Shown here piece after piece: positions 54,515 to 60,294 of a DNA stretch of 60,294 nt (the stretch's first letter is position 1; the number at the start of each line of letters is the position of its first letter). The DNA is taken from the NCBI GenBank assembly GCA_013152435.1, contig JAADGJ010000064.1:1-60294 (forward strand), written 5' to 3'. The translations under genes were made by a program, and so were the position numbers. This DNA is from Chloroflexota bacterium. GTDB lineage: Bacteria; Chloroflexota; Anaerolineae; DUEN01. The notes under the pieces were generated by a model. The model searched no databases. It had not been told where the DNA came from and saw only the letters and a list, made by a program, of their open reading frames with translations.

Positions 54515-55236
54515 ATCTGCTCCAACGGTTTGACGTTGCCGAAGGTGGGCGCGGGGCCGCGCGGCGAGGCCGCCCAGCGAACGGCGTTTCCGATCACCCG
54601 CTGGACTTCCGGCTGATGATAGATGGGCAGGGTCTCATGTCCCGGGCGGAAGTAGAAGATCTTCCCCCGGCCGCGGTGGAAGCAGCAGCCGCTTCGGAAT
54701 ACTTCACCGCCCTGGAACCAGCTGATGAACACCAGCTGGTCGGGTTGTGGGATGTCAAAGCGCTCGCCATACATCTCCGTCTGGGGGATCTCGATATACT
54801 CTCCTAGCCCCTCCGCGATGGGGTGACTGGGATCGACCACCCATATACGCTCGCGCTCGTTCGCCTCCCGCCATCGGAGGTTGCACGTCGTCCCCATCAG
54901 CCGCTTGAAGATCTTGGAGAAATGGGCGGAGTGCAGCACGATCAGGCCCATGCCGTCCAGGACGCGAGCGTGCACCCGGTCGACCACGGCGTCGCTGACC
55001 TCCCGATGGGCCATGTGCCCCCACCAGATGAGCACATCGGTGGCAGCCAACACCTCCTCCGTTAGCCCGTGTTCCGGCTCGTCCAGCGTGGCCGTCCGCA
55101 CCTCGATGCCGGGCAGGGTGCGCAGGTGGGCGGCGATGGCCCCGTGGATGCCCTGGGGATAGATCCGGGCGATCTCCTCGCTCTTGCGCTCGTGGCGATA
55201 CTCGTTCCAGACGGTGACGCGAATGGTGTGTTCCAC
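54511..55236 (-). CDS. ThuA-like domain protein
   Basis: 241 aa class I glutamine-amidotransferase-like fold of the ThuA family (linked to trehalose or other sugar use, biochemical role unclear). Typical stretches: [82 protein letters not shown] start at 55236 after GGGAGGGG; longer frames to 55431 have no site. The TGA belongs to the terminal repeat of MITE-like copy E, so the C-terminus (KPLEQI) may have been set by the insertion. Confidence 0.83.
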   Translation of the reverse strand: MEHTIRVTVWNEYRHERKSEEIARIYPQGIHGAIAAHLRTLPGIEVRTATLDEPEHGLTEEVLAATDVLIWWGHMAHREVSDAVVDRVHARVLDGMGLIVLHSAHFSKIFKRLMGTTCNLRWREANERERIWVVDPSHPIAEGLGEYIEIPQTEMYGERFDIPQPDQLVFISWFQGGEVFRSGCCFHRGRGKIFYFRPGHETLPIYHQPEVQRVIGNAVRWAASPRGPAPTFGNVKPLEQI

Positions 55237-55323
55237 GGAATACCCCTCCCTGACTTGATGATCGCTTGATGATCGTAGGAAACCGGGGCACATGGATTCG
55301 GTGGGAATGCCCCCTCGCCTCGC

Positions 55324-55329
55324 AGTATA
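55324..55329 (-). promoter_or_regulatory. Extended -10 candidate for the ThuA-like gene
   Basis: Minus-strand TATACT preceded by TGG, 88 bases before the GTG. No clear -35. Confidence 0.4.
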
Positions 55330-55515
55330 CCACCAATCCATAGCCGTGGCACGCCGCCAGAAGCACGACCGGAAGCGCTGTCTTGGATGGGAAATCGCCC
55401 TCTTTGTGGTAAAATACGGGTGCCGCCGCATGGTGTTGTGCGATCGCTACGCCCGTTCATCGCGGGGACGCCCCCGGCGCTTGTGGACAGCGGACATCAC
55501 CCTATCGAGGACGAC

Positions 55516-56889
55516 ATGCACTGGCTCGACATCCTGACCCTGGTTACGGCCGGGGGGCTCTTCCTCGGCCTGGCCTTTTTCGCCATCACCTCGTGGCGAG
55601 AGGGCGAACGACGCGCTGCCCGCCGGGCGGCGTGGCTGGCCCTTCTGCTTCCCCTGCCCTATCTTTTGGCCGCCTTCTTTCCCTTTGCGGCGCAACGTTG
55701 GGTGCAGATCGCCCTGCTGGCGCTGTGCTACGGCGGCTTGGGGTTCCTCCTGATCCCGCTGGGCAACCCGCACCCTGAATCCGGGGAGCCGGCTGCTCGC
55801 GTGGATGAGCGGGACATCATCTTCGCCCGCATGCGGCTGCGCCCCGACACCTCGGAGTACAGGGCCTACTACGCCATGCGCCCGGAGAACCAACGCGTGG
55901 ACGATCAGCTGCGCGCTCGGCCCGGGCTCCTCTCGCCGGGCTCTCGCCTCTATGATCCGTTGGCGATGCCTGCTGCCGGGGCCAGCTTTCAGGTGATCGA
56001 TCATCTGCGCTCGTGCGCGGACGGCCTGGTGACGGAGGAGCGTCTGCCCGTCTCCGCGGAGGAGATGACCCCCCTCATCAAAGGGCTGACCCGATACTGG
56101 GGAGCCCACAGCGTGGGGATCGCGGAGCTACGGGATTACCACGTGTATACGCATATCGGACGCGGCGAGGGGCCTTATGGCGCTCCCATCGAGCTCGATC
56201 ATCGGTATGCCATCGCCTTCACGGTGGAGATGGATCATCGGATGGTGAGCGCGGCCCCCACGGCGGCCACCACCATGGAGTCGGCCCGGCAGTATCTGGA
56301 GGCGGCGCGAGTGGCTTTGCAGCTAGCCGCGTACATCCGTGCGCTCGGATATCCAGCGCGGGCGCATATCGATGGGAACTATCGGGTCATCGCGCCGCTG
56401 GTGGCGTGGGACGCGGGGTTGGGCGAGATCGGCCGCATGGGGTTGCTGATGACGCCGGACCTGGGGCCGCGTGTGCGCGTGAACGTGGTCACTACGGACC
56501 TGCCCCTGATCCCTGACGCCCGACGAAGGGATCCGACGGTGTTGGATTTCTGTGCGCAATGCCGGAAGTGCGCGGAGAACTGCCCCAGTCGAGCGATCCC
56601 CATGGGGGATCCGATACCGGAGGGGGACCTGGAGCGTTGGAAGATCGACCCCGTGGCCTGCTTCCGCTATTGGGCGACGGTGGGCACCGACTGCGCCGTC
56701 TGCATGCGGGTCTGTCCGTACTCTCACCCGGATACCTTCGCCCACAGCTTAGTGCGCATGAGCCTCCGATGGTCCCGGCCGGCCCGGATCGTGGCCCTGG
56801 CGCTGGATGACTTCTTCTATGGGCGGCGTCCGCCGCCGCACGGCCCGCCCGACTGGCTGCCCGCCCATCCGTCGGCGAAGGGCCGTTAA
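55516..56889 (+). CDS. Membrane-anchored reductive-dehalogenase-like iron-sulfur protein
   Basis: 457 aa. Three N-terminal membrane segments (about 5-26, 37-57, 62-83) replace the Tat signal of classical RdhA. The rest resembles the cobamide-binding reductive dehalogenase domain and the related epoxyqueuosine reductase, ending in two 4Fe-4S motifs: C346, C349, C352, C356 (CAQCRKCAENC) and C382, C393, C396, C400. The three segments recall the RdhB anchor, so it may be an RdhB-RdhA fusion; N-terminal-helix RdhAs have been reported from genomes. ATG at 55516 after GAGG. An extended -10 (TGGTAAAAT, 55407-55415) precedes. Confidence 0.72.
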   Translation: MHWLDILTLVTAGGLFLGLAFFAITSWREGERRAARRAAWLALLLPLPYLLAAFFPFAAQRWVQIALLALCYGGLGFLLIPLGNPHPESGEPAARVDERDIIFARMRLRPDTSEYRAYYAMRPENQRVDDQLRARPGLLSPGSRLYDPLAMPAAGASFQVIDHLRSCADGLVTEERLPVSAEEMTPLIKGLTRYWGAHSVGIAELRDYHVYTHIGRGEGPYGAPIELDHRYAIAFTVEMDHRMVSAAPTAATTMESARQYLEAARVALQLAAYIRALGYPARAHIDGNYRVIAPLVAWDAGLGEIGRMGLLMTPDLGPRVRVNVVTTDLPLIPDARRRDPTVLDFCAQCRKCAENCPSRAIPMGDPIPEGDLERWKIDPVACFRYWATVGTDCAVCMRVCPYSHPDTFAHSLVRMSLRWSRPARIVALALDDFFYGRRPPPHGPPDWLPAHPSAKGR

Positions 56890-56895
56890 GCGGCG

Positions 56896-57148
56896 GTGGC
56901 TTGAGAAATGCCATTGCTTCTGCTGTGGGGAGCCTCTCTGGAAAAAGCCCTTCTTCCGCCTTCGACCTGCCCGGCCTCAGCCCAGGTCTCTGTGGAAAGA
57001 GCCGAGAAAGGCAGGTGCAGGACGGAAAAGCGGGTTTCCCGTGGAGGGGACTTCCCCTCCACACCTCTCCCTGTGGAGCTGGTAACTGAGGGAGCCCCTC
57101 AGACACGCTCTTGGTGGCTTCGTGGTGTGTGTTTCAGACACATTCTCA
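56896..57148 (+). mobile_element. MITE-like repeat, copy F
   Basis: About 253 bp. The left end is degenerate (GTGGCTTGAGAAATGCC), the right end carries TTCAGACACATTCTCA after a 25-base segment not seen in the other copies. Interior hairpin arms (GACCTGCCCGGCC and GAGAAAGGCAGGT) are kept. Confidence 0.72.
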
Positions 57149-57187
57149 TCGGGTAACCCTATCATTGAGATTGCCCTTCCTGCTCGC

Positions 57188-57215
57188 TTGGCAAACCTCT
57201 CACCTTAAGTACAAT
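57188..57215 (+). promoter_or_regulatory. Promoter of the DJ-1-like gene
   Basis: TTGGCA (57188-57193), 16 bases, TACAAT (57210-57215). Confidence 0.6.
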
Positions 57216-57302
57216 AGAAGATGTGATCTCAGGAGCGGGCTTCGTCCTGTTCGGCCCCGATCGCTCTTTTCCAGCCAATCTCGTTTGGGAGGTGGTTCTA
57301 CC

Positions 57303-57809
57303 ATGGCGTCCAAGAAGATCCTGGTCGTGCTGCCCCCTCGAGGCTTCGATGAGAACGAGTACTTCACCCTGAAGCGCACATGTGAGGGACGGGGGCACAA
57401 GGTGTTCGTGGCTTCCATTGCCTCTGGCAAGGTGGAGTCCAGCAGTGGCTTTTCGGTGCCGGTGGATGTCAGGTTGCACGAGGTGAAGACGTATCAGTAC
57501 GACGCCGTCGTCTTCCTGGGAGGTGAGGGCGCCCATATCTACTTCGACGATCCCCAGGCGCGCAAGCTGGCCTCTGACGTCAAGTACAAGACCATTGGCG
57601 CCACGGGCAACGCGGCCGTGCTGCTCTCCCAGGCCGGCGTTTTGGAGAAGAAGAAGGTGACCGCTCCCTATGAGTACGCGGAGTGGGTCGTGCGGGGCGG
57701 CGCCTCATACACGGGACGCCCGCTGGAGGTCGACGAGAAGTTGATCACGGCGCAGGGTCCCACCCTGGCCGAACCGTTTGCCAACGCGCTCATCAAGGCG
57801 ATTGAGTGA
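57303..57809 (+). CDS. DJ-1/PfpI-superfamily protein lacking the nucleophilic cysteine
   Basis: 168 aa, one compact domain. The fold markers are clear (KKILVVLPPRGFDENEYF; YDAVVFLGGEGAHIYFDD). The nucleophile elbow, A-[IT]-C in active members, reads KTIGATGNAAVLL, with Gly 102 at the cysteine place. Protease, glyoxalase or deglycase activity by the usual mechanism is therefore not expected. ATG chosen after GGGAGGTGG and promoter; longer frames lie in the repeat. Confidence 0.85.
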   Translation: MASKKILVVLPPRGFDENEYFTLKRTCEGRGHKVFVASIASGKVESSSGFSVPVDVRLHEVKTYQYDAVVFLGGEGAHIYFDDPQARKLASDVKYKTIGATGNAAVLLSQAGVLEKKKVTAPYEYAEWVVRGGASYTGRPLEVDEKLITAQGPTLAEPFANALIKAIE

Positions 57810-57814
57810 TCGTC

Positions 57815-57850
57815 AGAAAAAAGCGAGCCCCTCTCCCAGGAGAGGGGCTC
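57815..57850 (-). terminator. Terminator of the DUF4139 gene
   Basis: GAGCCCCTCTCC (57825-57836) pairs with 57839-57850. On the minus strand the stem is followed by GCTTTTTT. It lies between convergent genes; T-run only on the minus side. Confidence 0.85.
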
Positions 57851-57900
57851 ATGCGTTTGTGTCCGCCCTGTGGCCATGCCTCCCTTATGCGGGAGGGTTT

Positions 57901-59334
57901 TCACCAGCGATACAGGACCGTATAGGTCACCTTTTGCTCGCCGTTGGCCGGGATGGCCACGCTCCACCTGATCGTCTGGGCATCCAGCTTGACATACTCC
58001 GCCGGGCTGGCCTCCACGATCTCCCACTCCGACCAGCGCTGTAGGTGCTCGATCACCTGGACTTCTACATCCTCGCTCTTGTGGTTGCGCAGGGTGATCT
58101 CGAAGCTCTCCTGCAGGGCTCGATCGCCCAACTTCTTGAAGTCGGTCTGTCGGCGCTCGCCGACGATGTCGAAAGCGTTGCCCAGCCGGAGACGTACCTG
58201 CTCGCCCTTGGGAGTGTGGTCGATCGTGTCCTCGCCCACCAGCAGAGGGGCGCCGTCCACATCGGCTTTGTACACCCGCACGATGCCGCGTGGTAGCTCG
58301 CTGTCCAGATTCGATTCCGGACCGGTGGTGAACTCCAGCATGACGGCGACCTTGGTGTCACCATAGGTGCCGAATCCCGGATCCGTGATGGGCTGGCTGG
58401 GGCGGTAGTATCCCCCCGGCGAGCTCTCGTACACGAACACCTTCTGCACCGGGATGTCCGTTCCCTGCACGAACTCGATCTGCTTCGTCTGGTTGTCCTT
58501 GACCGTGACCGGCCGCTTCACCTCGTACAGGTGATACTCGAAGAAGGGGCGCGCCTCGACCTGCGGGGCCTCCGCCGGGCGGGCCATGGCGACCTCTCGC
58601 TTCACCGCCCGTTGGAATTGCTCGACGACGTTGACGTCTCCCGCCACCAGCTTCAGCCGGGCGTCCTTGTACGTGGCCCCGCTGCGGTTGTCCAGCGTGA
58701 CCCATCCGTTCAGATCCATGCGGGTCTCATCGGCGGCCAGCAGGATCACGTAATCAGCCCGCCAGGAGATCCCACGCGTCAGATAGGTGATCTCCACGTC
58801 GTGGGTGCCCGCCGTGCTGGCGTCCACCAGCCACACCAGGGTCGGCCGGGTGATCAGGCCCTCCGGCAGCGCGGGGAAGGAGAAGGTGCGGATCTGATCC
58901 CTCTGCAACACGGTTACGCCACCGTCCTCCCCTTGCAGGATCAGGTCCCCGGCCCCGCTCAGGAGGCGCCCCGTGTAGGTGCTCCCATCCTGCATCACCA
59001 CCTCGATGGGCTGATCGATGTACTTCTCCAGCAATCGGCTGGAGCCCACCAGGTCGTACTCGAAGTTTTGCTCCAGCACGGTGGTCCCGGCGGGGTCGGT
59101 CAGCGAACGGAAGTGTACGCTGGTAGGGTCGATCTGTGCCGCCACGTCACTGATGGCGACCTGATTCAACCCCTCCTGTAAGGTCAGCGTTCGTGGATCC
59201 CGCACCAGGGCCAGCCCCTGATTATAAACGGTGAGCTCGGGCGATCGCTCCCCCGCTTGCACCTGCAGCAGGCCGCCCATCAATGTCAGCAGGGCCAGCA
59301 ATCCGAAGGTGATCCATAACCGCATGCGTTTCAT
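57901..59334 (-). CDS. Secreted DUF4139-type protein
   Basis: 477 aa with a signal peptide (LWITFGLLALLTLMGGLLQV, cleavage near VQAG). The body matches the DUF4139 type: early ELTVYNQGLALVRDPRTL, then ISWRADYVILLAADETRMDLNGWVTLDN (quoted in part as WRADYVILLAADE), and late VYKADVDGAPLLVGEDTIDH. Mostly beta strands. Function unknown; probably outside the cytoplasmic membrane. Terminator directly downstream. Confidence 0.8.
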   Translation of the reverse strand: MKRMRLWITFGLLALLTLMGGLLQVQAGERSPELTVYNQGLALVRDPRTLTLQEGLNQVAISDVAAQIDPTSVHFRSLTDPAGTTVLEQNFEYDLVGSSRLLEKYIDQPIEVVMQDGSTYTGRLLSGAGDLILQGEDGGVTVLQRDQIRTFSFPALPEGLITRPTLVWLVDASTAGTHDVEITYLTRGISWRADYVILLAADETRMDLNGWVTLDNRSGATYKDARLKLVAGDVNVVEQFQRAVKREVAMARPAEAPQVEARPFFEYHLYEVKRPVTVKDNQTKQIEFVQGTDIPVQKVFVYESSPGGYYRPSQPITDPGFGTYGDTKVAVMLEFTTGPESNLDSELPRGIVRVYKADVDGAPLLVGEDTIDHTPKGEQVRLRLGNAFDIVGERRQTDFKKLGDRALQESFEITLRNHKSEDVEVQVIEHLQRWSEWEIVEASPAEYVKLDAQTIRWSVAIPANGEQKVTYTVLYRW

Positions 59335-59429
59335 CTCGTACTCTCCCTTCCGGCCGTAGGTTGGAGTCTGGCTGTCTTTTTGTCCGCCTCATAGACGCTC
59401 CTGGCGGAATCGATGTTCCCACCCAACCC

Positions 59430-60203
59430 CTATGAATCGCCCTCTCGTCGTCGAGCGACGAAGATCATACGTTCTGATTCGGATTCGAACGGATCCAGAT
59501 CCCAGGACCCGTAGATCGCCTCGATGGCGTATCCCGCCTTGTCCAGCAGAAGCTCCATCTCAAAGCGTCCCAGATAACGCATGATGAACGGCGCCAGGGT
59601 GCGTCGCACGGCGCCGTCTGGGGATACCTCATCGTAAATGAAGTGCACGTGGATCTGTTGCTCGGCGAAGTCCACCTGCTGCGTCTGCTGCTTGACGATC
59701 GTGACCCCTCCCTCGGCGTGATCCCAGATGTGTTGGACGATCAGCTGCCTGTCTCTCTCGGCCAGTCGCTCCGGATACGGAGGGAAGAGGTCGATGATCA
59801 GCAGGCCGCCCGGCCGCAGATGATGGCGCCAGCAGCGCAGGGCCGCCAGCTGTTCCGCCTGCGTCTTCAGATGCATGAAGGAGTTCAGCGCGCAGAGGGC
59901 CATGTGGAACCGTTGATCGAGCGTGAACTCCTGCATCTCCGCCCGAATCAAGGAAACGCGATCCTGGACCCCTGCAGCCTCCGCCTTGCTCCGGGCGATA
60001 TTCAGCATGGCCTCGGAGATGTCGATGCCGGTCACCTGAAACCCGGCCCTGGCCAGAGGGATCAACAGGCGGCCGGTGCCGCATGCCAGCTCCAGGATCG
60101 GGCTGCCCGCTCGTTCTGCAAAGCCCCGGTACATGGGGATGTCGGCGTCGAACTCGCCGTATTCGTAGTCATAGAAGCGGGCAAAGCGGTCGAAGTCGAT
60201 CAT
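59430..60203 (-). CDS. Class I SAM-dependent methyltransferase
   Basis: 257 aa. Motif I ILELACGTGRLLIPLA and the following VTGIDISEAML bind S-adenosylmethionine; FHMALCALNSFMHL is motif II-like. Substrate unknown. ATG at 60203 chosen because FARFYDYEYG follows, as is usual; a start at 60254 lacks a site. The last codons and TAG fall in a CATGAATCGCCC-like repeat fragment (GGCGATTCATAG on the minus strand). Confidence 0.87.
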   Translation of the reverse strand: MIDFDRFARFYDYEYGEFDADIPMYRGFAERAGSPILELACGTGRLLIPLARAGFQVTGIDISEAMLNIARSKAEAAGVQDRVSLIRAEMQEFTLDQRFHMALCALNSFMHLKTQAEQLAALRCWRHHLRPGGLLIIDLFPPYPERLAERDRQLIVQHIWDHAEGGVTIVKQQTQQVDFAEQQIHVHFIYDEVSPDGAVRRTLAPFIMRYLGRFEMELLLDKAGYAIEAIYGSWDLDPFESESERMIFVARRREGDS

Positions 60204-60291
60204 GGTGTGTCGTCCTGATATAGGTTTACAAAGAAAGGGGGAGTTTGCTAACATAGTCGTATACTAACACGTCCACACCAAGGAGATCAGG

Positions 60292-60294
60292 ATG
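60292..60294 (+). CDS. Start codon of a plus-strand gene leaving the window
   Basis: The last three bases are ATG, with AAGGAG seven bases ahead (60279-60284). Divergent from the methyltransferase gene. Nothing of the product can be seen. Confidence 0.55.

Larger units (their letters stand above)
56890..57302. other. Intergenic region with repeat copy F and a promoter
   Basis: No gene. MITE-like copy F begins within about ten bases of the dehalogenase-like stop codon; the DJ-1-like gene promoter is at 57188-57215. Confidence 0.6.

Noticed and set aside
1-60294. CRISPR arrays, rRNA and tRNA genes
   Set aside because: No evenly spaced direct repeats and no tRNA-like TTCGAAT arms outside coding regions were seen by eye; a covariance scan would be needed to be sure.

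Overview
This is a GC-rich, gene-dense bacterial window, about 47 protein genes with short spacers. Many genes sit in tight same-strand operons, with GTG and TTG starts used besides ATG. The gene content suggests a member of the Chloroflexota, near the Anaerolineae or Caldilineae. Pointers are secreted proteins with Pro/Thr linkers and SH3 repeats, a large tubulin-like protein next to a VWA surface protein, a response-regulator/ParA-like fusion, Opp-type importers with very large binding proteins, and secreted proteins ending in an LP-x-ILR tail. No rRNA, tRNA or CRISPR was seen, so the placement is an inference.

Layout. 1-604: end of a secreted SH3-repeat protein. 735-3814: NitT/TauT-type ABC importer (minus). 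4382-9678: minus-strand run of a membrane protein, class IV aminotransferase, CpaE/TadZ-like protein, phosphoribosyltransferase, DapA-family aldolase and TPR protein. 10217-11557: radical-SAM maturase with a SEC-C tail (plus). 11574-14089: GpsA, a Tag-like protein, a 7Fe ferredoxin. 14232-22706: a toroid glycan-lyase-like protein, a small membrane protein and a five-gene Opp importer that may feed it oligosaccharides. 23542-27117: DegT aminotransferase and a fused, duplicated phosphofructokinase. 27541-32114: two secreted proteins and an MFS exporter. 32637-34934: TyrS and SppA. 34951-36597: two tandem PhnP-like metallo-beta-lactamase-fold proteins, one with its metal site destroyed. 37037-46074: three very large co-directional genes (VWA surface protein, tubulin-like GTPase, membrane protein with a tubulin-like N-terminus). 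46261-49713: Crp/Fnr regulator, PyrK-like, PyrD-like, Dtd and an unknown, closed by a strong terminator. 49814-54099: chelatase ChlI-ChlD, EamA transporter and TPR protein (minus). 54511-60203: ThuA-like protein, membrane-anchored reductive-dehalogenase-like protein, DJ-1-like protein, DUF4139 protein and a methyltransferase. A new plus-strand gene starts at the last three bases.

The strongest unusual signals are: (1) the VWA/tubulin-like three-gene operon; (2) a nine-A slippery run in the chelatase gene whose -1 frame stops at once, predicting a separate 364-residue ChlI-like subunit; (3) a family of about 250-bp MITE-like repeats, all in one orientation, one lying between the phosphofructokinase promoter and its start and one supplying a stop codon; (4) an animal/fungal-like duplicated phosphofructokinase with a dead C-terminal half; (5) a shared C-terminal tail on two adjacent secreted proteins. 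Coding assignments come from reading motifs and family resemblance only; no database search was possible.
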